Assembly: GCF_036311985.1 (NCBI RefSeq)
Contig: NZ_JAZDCJ010000032.1
Source of the DNA: JAZDCJ01 sp036311985
Lineage (GTDB): Bacteria > Actinomycetota > Actinomycetes > Actinomycetales > Micrococcaceae
Strand: one strand, 5' to 3'
Length of the DNA: 55,647 nucleotides
Positions within the stretch are counted from its first letter, which is position 1; the number at the start of each line of letters is the position of its first letter. Both the position numbers and the translations under genes were made by a program. Below the pieces are notes generated by a model, which had not been told where the DNA came from, made no database searches, and worked only from the letters and a program-made list of their open reading frames with translations. This document shows positions 1 through 8,450 of this stretch, in pieces.

Positions 1-126
1 ACAATACCAGCGCACCGCCCACAGGATCACATCACCCTGGAAATGGCGCCACTTGAAATCCGTCATCGTTCCGTCCGTCCAATCTCCGCCAAGCATGCTC
101 AAGCTTCACGATTTTTGCAACAGAGC

Positions 127-165
127 CGGCGGGCGCGCTACCCCTTCCGGGTGGCGCGCCCGCCG
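127..165. terminator. Strong GC-rich hairpin, probable terminator of a gene to the left
   Basis: Arms CGGCGGGCGCGC and GCGCGCCCGCCG pair perfectly. After one T-G pair, ACCC/GGGT extends the stem to 17 positions around a CTTCC loop. It has no U-tract, as is common for actinobacterial terminators. It lies before the promoter of the amide operon, so it would insulate that operon from upstream transcription. The bases to its left show no convincing gene. Confidence 0.6.
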
Positions 166-225
166 CCGTATCCGGGAGGTGCGCGGGACACCGCTGCGGC
201 ATTCCACAACGGCCCCCGTCAAGCA

Positions 226-254
226 TTGTGAATGCCGTTCACCGGGGATAGCGT
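226..254 (+). promoter_or_regulatory. Sigma70-type promoter of the amide operon
   Basis: TTGTGA and TAGCGT are separated by exactly 17 bases. Transcription would start near 261, giving a leader of about 96 bases. That leader ends in AAAGGAG eight bases before the ATG at 357. I saw no recognisable riboswitch in it. The rest of the first 356 bases holds only this promoter and the hairpin at 127-165. Confidence 0.5.
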
Positions 255-356
255 GGAAGGACCAGCCGATCCCGCGCCACAGGCCGTGGGCGGTGAGTTG
301 CAAGTCTTACTCCACCGGCAACGGCTTCGGCGCGGGTTCTCAAAGGAGAGAACTCA

Positions 357-1001
357 ATGGGCAGTGTTGGTCTGTTGTATGTCGGGGCCGTCCTTTTCCT
401 GAACGGCCTCATGCTTCTGGGAAAGGTCCCCGCCAAGGCGGCGGCACCCATCAACTTCTTCGTCGGGGTCATGCAGGTGGTGTTCCCGACGATCATCATC
501 AGCCAGTCCGGCGGCGATCCAGCGGTGATCCTCGGCGCGTCCGGCCTGTACCTCTTCGGATTCACCTACCTCTATGTCGCCCTCGACATCACGTTCGACC
601 TCGACGGGGCCGGCCTCGGCTGGTTCTCGCTGTTCGTGGCCGTCGTCGCCGCCGTCATGGGCTACGTCCAGTTCACGCTCGTCGGAGATCCGGTCTTCGG
701 CGTGATCTGGCTCCTGTGGGCCGTCCTCTGGCTCCTGTTCTTCCTGCTCTTGGGCCTGAAGATGGATGCGCTGACCACCGCCACCGGCTGGTTCACCGTC
801 GTCGTCGCCCACATCACCGCCACGATTCCCGCGCTGCTGCTGCTCACGGGCCAGTTCCAGAGCACCGCCATGTGGGCCACGGTCCTCGCCGTCGTCGGCG
901 CGGTCGCCCTCGTCGGTGCCCTCGCCGCGGGCCGGCGCGGGGCGGGCAGCCCGGCTTCCGGCGACAGCACCGCGGCCGCCGCCCAGGGAGGCGCCTCCTG
1001 A
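357..1001 (+). CDS. AmiS/UreI family amide or urea channel
   Basis: A 214-residue membrane protein with about six or seven hydrophobic segments. The first is GLLYVGAVLFLNG; others include the SGLYLFGFTYLYVAL and WLLFFLLLGLKMDALT regions typical of the AmiS/UreI family. These inner-membrane channels move urea or short aliphatic amides such as formamide and acetamide. The C-terminal 25 residues are a polar Gly/Ser/Ala tail. It is first in an apparent operon with fmdB and formamidase (gaps of about 100 bases), so the substrate is probably formamide or another small amide used as nitrogen source. AAAGGAG sits eight bases before the ATG. The family assignment is solid; the substrate is inferred from the neighbours. 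Confidence 0.88.
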   Translation: MGSVGLLYVGAVLFLNGLMLLGKVPAKAAAPINFFVGVMQVVFPTIIISQSGGDPAVILGASGLYLFGFTYLYVALDITFDLDGAGLGWFSLFVAVVAAVMGYVQFTLVGDPVFGVIWLLWAVLWLLFFLLLGLKMDALTTATGWFTVVVAHITATIPALLLLTGQFQSTAMWATVLAVVGAVALVGALAAGRRGAGSPASGDSTAAAAQGGAS

Positions 1002-1104
1002 CCACTTACCCCTGACCCACGCACACGCCACGCCGAAGCGCGGGGGCCGGGCCACGCAGCCCCGGCCATGCCCGTCGGCGATCCGAGGAAAGGAGTCCGC
1101 GGCC

Positions 1105-1389
1105 ATGCCGCTCTACGAGTTCCGCTGCCCCGAGGGGACCAGCACCGAGGCGTCGTTCAGCATGGCCTCCGCCCCCGACGTCGTCGACTGCCCCTGCTGC
1201 GGGGGACCCGCGCGTCGTCGCATGGGAGTCCCCCGCCTCTCGATTGGCGGTTCGGCGGCCTTCGGGTTGATCGACCGGGCCGAGCGCAGCGCCCACGAGC
1301 CCGACGTCGTCACGTCCCTTCCGGGCGCCGGGCGCCGGGCGCCCCGCTACACCTCGAACCCCCTGCACCAGAAACTGCCCCGTTCCTGA
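1105..1389 (+). CDS. fmdB: FmdB family zinc-ribbon-like regulatory protein
   Basis: A 94-residue protein opening with MPLYEFRC, the hallmark of FmdB/CxxC_CxxC_SSSS proteins found beside formamidase and amidase genes. The family usually has two CxxC knuckles. Here the second is present (DCPCCGG, near residue 32), but the first reads CPEG, so one expected cysteine is missing and zinc binding may be altered. The C-terminal half is basic and unstructured. The ATG follows GAGGAAAGGAG. It lies between the amide channel and fmdA in the same orientation and presumably the same transcript. The molecular function of the family is poorly defined; a regulatory role is the usual annotation. Confidence 0.8.
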   Translation: MPLYEFRCPEGTSTEASFSMASAPDVVDCPCCGGPARRRMGVPRLSIGGSAAFGLIDRAERSAHEPDVVTSLPGAGRRAPRYTSNPLHQKLPRS

Positions 1390-1486
1390 CGGGGCCTTCT
1401 CCCGCCGCCGAGAGACCGGCGGCGGATCCGTATCCCTCCGACAAGCCCTTCATCCCCATCACGACATCGCTGCAAGGAGAAGAACG

Positions 1487-2746
1487 ATGCCAGACGTCAT
1501 TTTCCCTCTCGATTCCAGCAAGAAGTTCGAGGACCAGGAGAAACTCGGACACAACCGGTGGCACCCGGAGATCCCGCCCGTGGCGACGCTCAAGCCGGGC
1601 GACACCTTCCGGGTGGACTGCCGAGAATGGTTCGACGGCGCGATCGTCAACGACGATTCGGCCGACGACATCCTCAACGCCCCGCTCCTGACGGTGCACA
1701 AGCTCTCGGGCCCGTTCGCCGTGGAGGGCGTCAAGCCGGGCGACCTGCTCGTCGTCGACATCCTCGACGTCGGGGCCATCCCGCAGGAGGACTCCGGACC
1801 GCTCGCGGGCCAGGGCTGGGGCTACACCGGCATCTTCTCGAAGAACAACGGCGGCGGATTCCTCACCGACCAGTTCCCCGACGCGTACAAGGCGATCTGG
1901 GACTTCACGGGCCAGGTCGCGACGTCGCGGCACATCCCGGAGGTCGCCTTCGAGGGCCTGATCCACCCCGGCCTGATGGGCACGGCCCCGTCGGCGGAGC
2001 TGCTGGCCAAGTGGAACAAGCGCGAGGGCGACCTCATCGCCACCGACCCGAACCGGGTCCCGCCGCTCGCGCTGCCTCCCGAGGGCGAGCATGCGGTCCT
2101 CGGCGGCCTGCCGCGCGAGGAGTGGGCGCGCGTCGGCGCGGAGGCGGCCAGGACGGCGCCACCGCGTGAGAACGGCGGCAACCAGGACATCAAGAACCTG
2201 TCCAAGGGCACCCGGGTGTTCTACCCGGTGTTCGTGGACGGCGCCAACCTGTCCATGGGCGACCTCCACTTCTCCCAGGGCGACGGCGAGATCACGTTCT
2301 GCGGAGCCATCGAGATGGGCGGGTTCATGGACCTGCGCGTGGACGTCATCAAGGGCGGCATGGAGACCTACGGCGTGAGCGAGAACGCCATCTTCATGCC
2401 GGGCCGGGTGGATCCGCGCTTCAGCGAGTGGCTCGCGTTCTCGGGCACCTCGGTGACGCTCGACGGCGAGCAACGCTACTTGGACTCGCACTTGTCCTAC
2501 CAGCGGGCGTGCCTGCACGCGATCGACTACCTCGTGAAGTTCGGGTACTCGCCGGAGCAGGCGTACCTGATCCTCGGCGCGGCGCCGATCGAGGGCCGCC
2601 TGTCCGGGGTGGTGGACATCCCGAACTCGTGTTCCACGGTGTACATCCCGACGGCGATCTTCGGGTTCGACGTGCGCCCGTCGGCCTCGGGACCGTACCA
2701 GGTGGACCCGGGGATCGGGGCGCCCAAGGCGGCCAACGTCGTCTGA
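1487..2746 (+). CDS. fmdA: Formamidase (formamide to formate plus ammonia)
   Basis: A 419-residue cytoplasmic enzyme of the FmdA/AmdA acetamidase-formamidase family, matching the usual length of about 410. Recognisable stretches are LGHNRWHPEIPP near the start, GDLLVVDILDVG, PGLMGTAPS, GDLHFSQGDGEITFCGAIEM and the C-terminal GAAPIEGRLSGVVDIPN. It hydrolyses formamide, and often other short amides, to release ammonia. It is preceded by AAGGAGAAGA before the ATG and is last in the channel-fmdB-fmdA set. A strong hairpin follows about 30 bases after the stop. The assignment is secure; exact amide preference cannot be read from sequence. Confidence 0.95.
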   Translation: MPDVIFPLDSSKKFEDQEKLGHNRWHPEIPPVATLKPGDTFRVDCREWFDGAIVNDDSADDILNAPLLTVHKLSGPFAVEGVKPGDLLVVDILDVGAIPQEDSGPLAGQGWGYTGIFSKNNGGGFLTDQFPDAYKAIWDFTGQVATSRHIPEVAFEGLIHPGLMGTAPSAELLAKWNKREGDLIATDPNRVPPLALPPEGEHAVLGGLPREEWARVGAEAARTAPPRENGGNQDIKNLSKGTRVFYPVFVDGANLSMGDLHFSQGDGEITFCGAIEMGGFMDLRVDVIKGGMETYGVSENAIFMPGRVDPRFSEWLAFSGTSVTLDGEQRYLDSHLSYQRACLHAIDYLVKFGYSPEQAYLILGAAPIEGRLSGVVDIPNSCSTVYIPTAIFGFDVRPSASGPYQVDPGIGAPKAANVV

Positions 2747-2776
2747 GGCCTCCGCAAGCGGTGGAGCTCCCACGAC

Positions 2777-2810
2777 GGTGTTCCGAATCCACCTGCGGAT
2801 TCGGAACACC
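2777..2810. terminator. Bidirectional terminator between fmdA and the ABC exporter
   Basis: A perfect 14-bp stem, GGTGTTCCGAATCC against GGATTCGGAACACC, with a six-base loop ACCTGC. It sits between convergent genes, so it can end fmdA on the plus strand and the exporter permease on the minus strand. Confidence 0.85.
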
Positions 2811-2855
2811 TTCGGAGTTCAGCGGCGTCGCGCCGGCGCCCGCCCTGAGACACCC

Positions 2856-4517
2856 TCAGCTCGTGCCGCCGAGCTCCGCCGGCACGTCCCGGCGCCGGAA
2901 CGCCGCGAGGGCCGCGGCGGCCAGGACCACGGCCACGACGCCGGCCCCGAGGACCGCGGTGCCCGCCGTGCCGAATCCGTCCACGTCCATCGCCCCGAAC
3001 GGCTCGGCGTCGAGGACCGCGGGCGGCAGGTCCATGAGCGGACCGTAGAGTCCAGCGAGCATCGCGGTCCCGAGGGGAACCCACAGCCAGAGGCCGGAAC
3101 GGGACAGGGCGTGCAGGAGCAGCGCGGCCGCGGTCCAGCAGGCCGCGAGCGGCCAATACGCCAACGCGGCGGCGGCCATCTCCGTGGCGGCCCCGGGGCC
3201 GAGGACCGATGCCGCCCCGGCCCCGAGCCCGGCGCTGGCGGCCAGTAGCAGCACGCCCGAGGCCAGCACGGAAAGCACGAACGGCGCCGCCTGGACGGAG
3301 GGCCGGCGCACCGCACCGGCGAGGAGCAGCTCGGTCCTCCCGGCGTCCTCGTCCGCGCGGAGCGCGTGCGCGGCGGTCCCCGCGTAGACGGCCACGGCCA
3401 TCGCGAAGAACTTCAGGAACAACGCCATGGTCTGCCGCACCAGGTCCTGCCCGCCCTCCTCGCCGAGCAGGCGCAGCAGGTCCGGCTGGACCCGGAACTC
3501 CTCGACGACGGCCTCCGCGAGGGCCCCGCACAGCACGGCGAGGACGGAGACGGCGACGAGCCACCACAGGATGCGCCACCGCTCGCCGCGCAGGGCCAGT
3601 CCGGGCAGCGTCCTGCCGAACGCCGTGGCCCGGGTCCGGCCGCGGCGGGCCGGGAGCAGGCCGGCACCGAGGTCCCGGCGGACGGAGAGCGCGTGCGCGG
3701 CGGCGAGCAGCACCACGGCGAGGCCGAGGGTCAGCAGCAGCGGCCACCAGCGCAGTTCGACGTAGACCCGGCTCTGCTGCAGCCATCCGATCGGAGACGC
3801 CCAGGACAAGGGGCCGCCGCCGGCCTGCTGCGCGTCGCCGAGCCCACGCAGGACGTAGGCGGCGAGCAGGACCGCCCCGGCCGTCCCCGCCGCGGTCCTG
3901 GCGCTCTCCGTCAGCTGGGCGGTCACCGCGGCCACGGCCCCGAACACCATCCCGCCGGCGGCCAGCGCGGCCCCGTAGGCGATCGAGTCGGCCAGGCCGA
4001 ATCCCAGGCCGGCGAGGGCGGCGGCCATGGTCGCGCCGATGAGGGCGTTGGCCCCGGTGAGGAGGACGACGCCGGACGCCGCCGGCGCGGCCCGGCCGAC
4101 GGGGGCGGCGCGGAGCAGCTCGGTCCGCCCCGCCTCCTCCTCCGCACGCGTGTGGCGGACGACGAGCTGCAGGGACATGACCGCGACGGCGACGATCGTC
4201 AGGCCGAGCATCTCGTTGGCGAGCATCACCGGCACGGTGTAGTGCTCGAGCCCGAATCCCGGCCCGGCCAGGAGGGCCGCGGCGGGTTCCCGCATGATCC
4301 AGCCGCGCGCCTCGAGGGCCCCCGGCTCGGAGTAGACCGCGGGGACGGCGACGGCGATGTAGGCGGTCAGGCCCGCCAGCAGCAGGGCCCATGCGGGGAC
4401 GCGGAACCTCTCCCGGCGCGCCATCGCCCGCAGCAGGAGGCCTGCGCCGGCCAGCGGCCCGTCCCCGGCAGGACCGGCCGAGCGGTGGCGGCCGGAGGTC
4501 GCCGCGACCGTGCTCAC
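2856..4517 (-). CDS. ABC-2 type exporter permease, twelve-helix type
   Basis: A 553-residue integral membrane protein with about twelve hydrophobic segments in two similar halves. Both halves contain an (E/D)AGRTELL motif (EEEAGRTELLRAAPVGR and DEDAGRTELLLAGAV), a signature of the antibiotic/polyketide exporter permease family. The GTG start overlaps the stop of the upstream ATPase by four bases (GTGA), indicating translational coupling. With that ATPase it forms an inner-membrane exporter, probably for a drug, lipid or other hydrophobic compound. The substrate is unknown. It ends just before the shared terminator with fmdA. Confidence 0.85.
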   Translation of the reverse strand: MSTVAATSGRHRSAGPAGDGPLAGAGLLLRAMARRERFRVPAWALLLAGLTAYIAVAVPAVYSEPGALEARGWIMREPAAALLAGPGFGLEHYTVPVMLANEMLGLTIVAVAVMSLQLVVRHTRAEEEAGRTELLRAAPVGRAAPAASGVVLLTGANALIGATMAAALAGLGFGLADSIAYGAALAAGGMVFGAVAAVTAQLTESARTAAGTAGAVLLAAYVLRGLGDAQQAGGGPLSWASPIGWLQQSRVYVELRWWPLLLTLGLAVVLLAAAHALSVRRDLGAGLLPARRGRTRATAFGRTLPGLALRGERWRILWWLVAVSVLAVLCGALAEAVVEEFRVQPDLLRLLGEEGGQDLVRQTMALFLKFFAMAVAVYAGTAAHALRADEDAGRTELLLAGAVRRPSVQAAPFVLSVLASGVLLLAASAGLGAGAASVLGPGAATEMAAAALAYWPLAACWTAAALLLHALSRSGLWLWVPLGTAMLAGLYGPLMDLPPAVLDAEPFGAMDVDGFGTAGTAVLGAGVVAVVLAAAALAAFRRRDVPAELGGTS

Positions 4518-5506
4518 GGCGCCCTCCCGGCGTCGTCCGTCGCCGCGTCGACCGCCTCCGTCCCGACCCCGGCATCGTCCTTCCCGGCGCCAGCCGCCTG
4601 CGCCCGGGCCCCGGCGTCGTCCGTCCCGTCCCGGTAGTGGTGGACGAAGAGCTCCTCGAGGCTCGGCGGCGTGCTCGTCAGGGAGCCGAGCCCGTGCCGG
4701 GCGAGGGCGCGGACCACGGACTCCATGGCGCCGTCGTCGACCGTGAAGCGGAGCCGGCCGGCGTCCTCGTGCACGCCGTGGACCCCGGGCAGCGCGGCGA
4801 TCGCCGCCGCCGGGGCCTCCGTCTGCACGGCCACCGCGCTGCGGGTCAGCCGGCGCAGCTCGGCGAGGGACCCCGACTGCACCGTGCGCCCCTCGCGGAT
4901 GATCGTGAGACGCGTGCACAGCGCCTCGACCTCGCCGAGGATGTGGCTCGAGAGCAGGACGGTCGCGCCGCGTGCGGCCGCCTCGCGGACGGCGTCCTGG
5001 AAGACGATCTCCATGAGCGGATCGAGCCCGGAGGTGGGCTCGTCCAACACGAGCAGCTCCGCCCCGGACGCCAGGGCGGCGACGAGCGCGACCTTCTGCC
5101 GGTTGCCCTTCGAGTAGCTGCGGGTCCGGCGGCCGGGATCGAGCTGGAAGTCCGCGAGCAGGCGGTCCCGCAGCACCGGGTCCAGGCCCCCGCGCAGCCG
5201 GCCCAGGAGGTCGATCACCTCGCCGCCGGTCAGCCGCGGCCACAACGTCACCTCGCCCGGGACGTAGGCCAGCCGCCGGTGCAGGGCGACCGCGTCCCGC
5301 CACGGATCGGCCCCGAAGAGCCGCACCGTCCCGGCATCGGCGCGCAGCAGCCCCAGCAGGATCCTGATCGTCGTCGACTTGCCGGAGCCGTTGGGCCCCA
5401 GGAACCCGTGGATCTCGCCCGGTCTGACCGCAAGGTCCAGCCCGTCGAGGGCACGCGTGGAGCCGAAGGCCTTGACCAGGCCCTCGACGTGGACCACCCC
5501 GTCCAT
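4514..5506 (-). CDS. ABC exporter ATP-binding protein
   Basis: A 330-residue ATPase. Walker A GPNGSGKST lies at residues 37-45, the signature region YSKGNRQKV near 131-139, and Walker B LLVLDEPTSGLD near 151-162, followed by the switch histidine in SSHIL. The SKGxRQK signature is typical of CcmA/NatA-type drug-exporter ATPases. The start chosen, MDGVVHVEG, follows GGAGG and gives normal family length. The last 35 residues are an unusual linker with three near-repeats (TDDAGAR, KDDAGVG, TDDAGRA), each encoded by a copy or degenerate copy of the ACGACGCCGG motif scattered through this window. It powers the permease encoded by the next, overlapping gene. Confidence 0.9.
   Translation of the reverse strand: MDGVVHVEGLVKAFGSTRALDGLDLAVRPGEIHGFLGPNGSGKSTTIRILLGLLRADAGTVRLFGADPWRDAVALHRRLAYVPGEVTLWPRLTGGEVIDLLGRLRGGLDPVLRDRLLADFQLDPGRRTRSYSKGNRQKVALVAALASGAELLVLDEPTSGLDPLMEIVFQDAVREAAARGATVLLSSHILGEVEALCTRLTIIREGRTVQSGSLAELRRLTRSAVAVQTEAPAAAIAALPGVHGVHEDAGRLRFTVDDGAMESVVRALARHGLGSLTSTPPSLEELFVHHYRDGTDDAGARAQAAGAGKDDAGVGTEAVDAATDDAGRAP
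4603..4627 (-). repeat. Dispersed GC-rich motif, copy in ABC ATPase tail
   Basis: Read on the minus strand this contains ACGACGCCGGGGCCCGGG. It encodes DDAGAR in the nonconserved C-terminal tail of the ATPase. Two further copies, less exact, lie at 4565-4586 and 4526-4540. Confidence 0.5.
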
Positions 5507-5606
5507 TCCCGCCACCTCCGCTGCCGATGGGTCGTGCGGACCGTTACCAGCCAGCATCGCCCACCCGCGGGGCGTCGTCCAGCGCGGGCTGGCAACGGCC
5601 GCGCGC

Positions 5607-7112
5607 CTATCCTCCCGCGGCGAGCCTGAAGGCGGCGGCCACGTAGCGGTCCGTGACGAGGCGCTGGACGGCGGCTGCCGCCGGCGCGCCGAGCCGCGTC
5701 GCCACAGTGGCGGGTCGGCTGTAGGCGAAGACCTCGACGTAGACGGAGCCGTCGGGGTCCAGGACGGCGCGGAACGACTCCTCGCCGGCCTCGGGATGCC
5801 CGCGCAGCGTCCCATAGCCGAAGCCGGCGCCCACGGAACCGCCAGCTCCGGCCACGGGGCCGGGCTCCGGCGTCGTCCTCCCTGACGCCGGCCCACCGGC
5901 ACCCGCGGGAGGCTCCTCGACCCAGAGCACGCGGCACGGGGCGGGCAGGCGGAACGGACCCGCGCCGAAACCGGAGACGACGCGCACGCCCGGCGCCGCC
6001 CGTTCCCGCTCGGCGTCGACCACCAAGCCCGCGCCGCGCTGCAGCCCCCAGCCCAGGATCCCCTCGGCGAGCCGCCGGAACGCCTCCTCCCCGTGCCCGA
6101 CGCGGACGTGCCGGCGCACGACGTGGTAGCCCGGCGGGGCCTCGCCCGTGCGCGTGTGGCCGTGGTCCGGATAGTTCAAGTCGGCGGGACGCCCGAGCCG
6201 GGCCAGGCGGCGCAGCGCCGCGAGCTCGCTGGGCCCCTGCTTCTGCAGGACGACGCCGGTCACCGCCAGGGCGAGCCGGCCGCCCCATCGCGCCGGCAGT
6301 CCCACGCGGCGCCCGCGCGGCAGGCGCACGGACGGCCGCTCGAGCCCGAGCAGCTCCAGCTGCCGCTCGTCCAGCGTGTCCACGACGGCGGCGAACAGCA
6401 GCCGGTACCCCGGGAGCAGAAGGGGGTCCAGCGGCGGCTCCTTGAGGAAGGCGACCACCTCCCGGACGCGGGGCCCGCCCGCGAGCCGGCCTGCGGCGTC
6501 GTACCCCGCCAGCCTCGCGCGCAGCTGCTCCTCGCTGCGCGGCGGGTCCTCGACCCCCATGAGTTCCCCCGCGACCGCCCACTCGCGCACGTACGCGTCC
6601 GCGCCGCCGCGATCGGCCGGCACCGGGCCGCGGAAGTGCTCGTAGCTGCGCAGGAACGCGTCCGTGAACGCCAGGTGCACCCACTCGGCCAGCCCCGGAT
6701 CGTTCGCGGCATACGGCCTCTCCGTCCCGGTGCCGTCGACGTAGCTGCCCGTGACCGGACCGTGCCGGCGGCGGACGTACGCGCACGCCGCGCGGGCGGC
6801 GCCCGTATCGCCGTAGGTGAGCGTGAAGATCCAGCGGATGGTCCCGGCGAGGCGGGCCAGCGGATCCGCGCGGTAGTCGGAATGCTCGGCGACGCCGGCG
6901 AGCGCCCCCGGGTGCAGGGCCTGGACCAGGAGCGCACGGATCCCGGCCGCGATCGGGGTCATGCCGCCGTGGACGGCCCACGTCGCCGAATCCGGGGCGA
7001 AGAAGCCGGCGTCGTCGCCGTCGGCGAGCGCCTCCTCCCACGCCGGGACGCCATCCGCCTGCCCGGAGAAGGTCAGGCGGAGCCGGGTGCGCAACGGGGA
7101 CAGCGGGTCCAT
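5607..7112 (-). CDS. MpaB-type oxygenase (DUF2236) fused to DUF1990
   Basis: A 501-residue protein with two domains. Residues about 30-300 match DUF2236, the heme-dependent MpaB/rubber-oxygenase-like family: HGGMTPIAAGIRALLVQALHPG, EHSDYRADPLARLAGT and WVHLAFTDAFL supply the conserved histidines, including the likely proximal heme ligands. Residues about 300-500 match DUF1990 (UPF0548), with LNYPDHGHT, GYHVVRRHVRVGHG, GFGYGTLRGHPEAGEESF and VEVFAYSRPATVATRLG. These domains are normally separate proteins. A low-complexity insert of about 30 residues, including the dispersed GC-rich motif, interrupts the DUF1990 part. A TACGCT box six bases before the ATG indicates a leaderless mRNA. The substrate is unknown. 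Confidence 0.8.
   Translation of the reverse strand: MDPLSPLRTRLRLTFSGQADGVPAWEEALADGDDAGFFAPDSATWAVHGGMTPIAAGIRALLVQALHPGALAGVAEHSDYRADPLARLAGTIRWIFTLTYGDTGAARAACAYVRRRHGPVTGSYVDGTGTERPYAANDPGLAEWVHLAFTDAFLRSYEHFRGPVPADRGGADAYVREWAVAGELMGVEDPPRSEEQLRARLAGYDAAGRLAGGPRVREVVAFLKEPPLDPLLLPGYRLLFAAVVDTLDERQLELLGLERPSVRLPRGRRVGLPARWGGRLALAVTGVVLQKQGPSELAALRRLARLGRPADLNYPDHGHTRTGEAPPGYHVVRRHVRVGHGEEAFRRLAEGILGWGLQRGAGLVVDAERERAAPGVRVVSGFGAGPFRLPAPCRVLWVEEPPAGAGGPASGRTTPEPGPVAGAGGSVGAGFGYGTLRGHPEAGEESFRAVLDPDGSVYVEVFAYSRPATVATRLGAPAAAAVQRLVTDRYVAAAFRLAAGG
5857..5881 (-). repeat. Dispersed GC-rich motif, copy in DUF1990 insert
   Basis: The minus strand carries ACGACGCCGGAGCCCGGCCC. It encodes RTTPEPGP within a low-complexity insert of the fusion protein. 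The reading frame differs from that of the ATPase-tail copy. Confidence 0.5.
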
Positions 7113-7118
7113 GCGCCC

Positions 7119-7124
7119 AGCGTA
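7119..7124 (-). promoter_or_regulatory. -10 box TACGCT, leaderless promoter
   Basis: Six bases separate this hexamer from the ATG of the DUF2236-DUF1990 gene, so transcription should begin at or next to the start codon. There is no Shine-Dalgarno sequence. Confidence 0.55.
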
Positions 7125-7274
7125 CCGCCGGGCGTGCGGCCCGGGGGGGCGGCTGGACGGCTGGGCGCGAGGGTTGGGCGGCTGGGCGCGGGCGCGGGTC
7201 CGGAGGGCCGTGGGCCGGCACGGGCCCGGGGCGCGTGTCCCGAATCGTTACGGCCCGTGCGGCCGCTCCGCGTC

Positions 7275-7280
7275 TACGCT
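7275..7280 (+). promoter_or_regulatory. -10 box TACGCT, leaderless promoter
   Basis: Six bases before the ATG of the lipoprotein gene. It is the same hexamer, at the same spacing, as the divergent promoter upstream. Confidence 0.55.
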
Positions 7281-7286
7281 GGTGGC

Positions 7287-8300
7287 ATGCTCCACCGACG
7301 CCGCACCGCAGCCCTGATGTTGGCCGCCGCCCTGGCGGGGACCCTGGCCCTGACCGGATGCGACATGGCGCGCGACGTCTTCCCCAAGGCGTTCGAGAGC
7401 GAGCAGGCACCGGCGTCGTCCGCCCCCACGGAGAAGCCCGCCCCCTCGCCGGAGGGCGAGTGGAAGACCGTGACCACCGACGCCGGAGACGTGTCCTTCC
7501 GGATCCGGACGGACTGGCGCGTGCAGAGCGCCCCCGCGCAGCAGGGCAGCTCCACGACCGGCATCCCGTCCTACCGCGTGCTCGATTCCGGCGGCCGCGA
7601 GCTGGCCGTGCTGCAGCAGAACCCCGGCGGCCTCACGTCCCAGGCGCTCCCGGGTTCCTCCTTCACGGCCGTCGACGCCGTGCCGGCCACGGGAGTTCCA
7701 CTGCTCGTCGACGCCGCCAAGGCGCAGGTCCTCTTCGACCTCACGACCCACCCGAACGGCGACAGCGACGCGGTCTACGGGCTCACGTCCGGTCTCCCCG
7801 CGACCGCGGCCGCCGCCCCCGGGGCAAGGGTGCCGCTCGGCGGCGGGATCCAGGGCTACCCCAAGCTCGCCGGGCCGCTCGTCTTCCAGGGCGTGCTGGA
7901 CCTCGGCGCCGACGCGCGCGCGAACCGGCAGGAGGCGGCGCTCGCCGCCGCTCGCGAGTACGCCTTAAGCCAGGAATACGCCGACATCACGGCGATGATG
8001 CTCTCCCTCGACTACCACCCGGAGCGCGCGCAGGCCGTCGAGTGCGCCGGGTCGTCCTTCATCTACGAGGCCGTCAACGTGGACTGCGCGACCGTCCTCG
8101 ACGTCTACCACACGGCCCGGATCGCGGAGGACTTCGATTCCCGCTCCGGCTCACGCGTGCGGGTCAAGGGCAAGTACGTGTGCGATCTCAAGGAGCTCGG
8201 CGCCCGGCACGACGGGCTGCCTCCGGGGTACGGGATCGACGGGACGTGCCGGGTCGACGGCGGCTACGGCTCGTTCACAGCGGTCTGGAAGGAACGCTAG
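7287..8300 (+). CDS. Predicted secreted lipoprotein of unknown function
   Basis: A 337-residue protein. It opens with positively charged MLHRRR, a hydrophobic segment and the lipobox LALTGC, so it should be exported, lipidated at Cys24 and anchored on the outer face of the membrane. A Pro/Ser/Glu linker follows (residues about 35-60). The rest is a mixed globular domain, with a C-terminal section containing four cysteines (ECAGSS, VDCATV, YVCDLK, GTCRVDGGYG) that could form disulfides. I do not recognise the family. The start follows a TACGCT box by six bases, pointing to a leaderless transcript. The ACCGGCGTCGTCC in the linker is a weak copy of the dispersed motif. Confidence 0.75.
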   Translation: MLHRRRTAALMLAAALAGTLALTGCDMARDVFPKAFESEQAPASSAPTEKPAPSPEGEWKTVTTDAGDVSFRIRTDWRVQSAPAQQGSSTTGIPSYRVLDSGGRELAVLQQNPGGLTSQALPGSSFTAVDAVPATGVPLLVDAAKAQVLFDLTTHPNGDSDAVYGLTSGLPATAAAAPGARVPLGGGIQGYPKLAGPLVFQGVLDLGADARANRQEAALAAAREYALSQEYADITAMMLSLDYHPERAQAVECAGSSFIYEAVNVDCATVLDVYHTARIAEDFDSRSGSRVRVKGKYVCDLKELGARHDGLPPGYGIDGTCRVDGGYGSFTAVWKER

Positions 8301-8344
8301 GGGCCGCTCGCGCGCCGGGCGGGGCGGGGTGGCGAGGCCCCGGG

Positions 8345-8437
8345 CCTCGAAGCCTCCCAGTTCCAGCGGCCCGAGCTGCCGGAACCACGGCGTGTCGGGG
8401 CGACACGCCGTGGGGGCGGTCCGGGACGTGGGAAGTT
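8345..8437. repeat. Palindromic intergenic element, copy 1
   Basis: The centre is a perfect 13-bp stem, CCACGGCGTGTCG / CGACACGCCGTGG, with a GGG loop (8385-8413). It is flanked on the left by CCTCG...TCCAGCGGCCCG and on the right by ACGTGGGAAGTT. The same centre and left flank recur at 30671-30748. The right flank here is the reverse complement of the left flank there. It lies between convergent genes and probably also terminates transcription from both sides. Confidence 0.65.
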
Positions 8438-8450
8438 CTGCAGCGGTCGG

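Noticed and set aside
261..356. Guanidine or other riboswitch in the amide operon leader
   Set aside because: No match to the conserved segments of the ykkC/guanidine classes or other aptamers that I know.
2527..4575. Long open frame of 682 codons on the minus strand overlapping the ABC permease
   Set aside because: It is Arg/Gly/Pro-rich without domains and overlaps, in a different frame, the clear twelve-helix permease. It is a by-product of high GC content.
7150..7205. GGCTGGGCGCG imperfect tandem words between divergent genes
   Set aside because: Short, degenerate and consistent with low-complexity GC-rich spacer; no functional argument.
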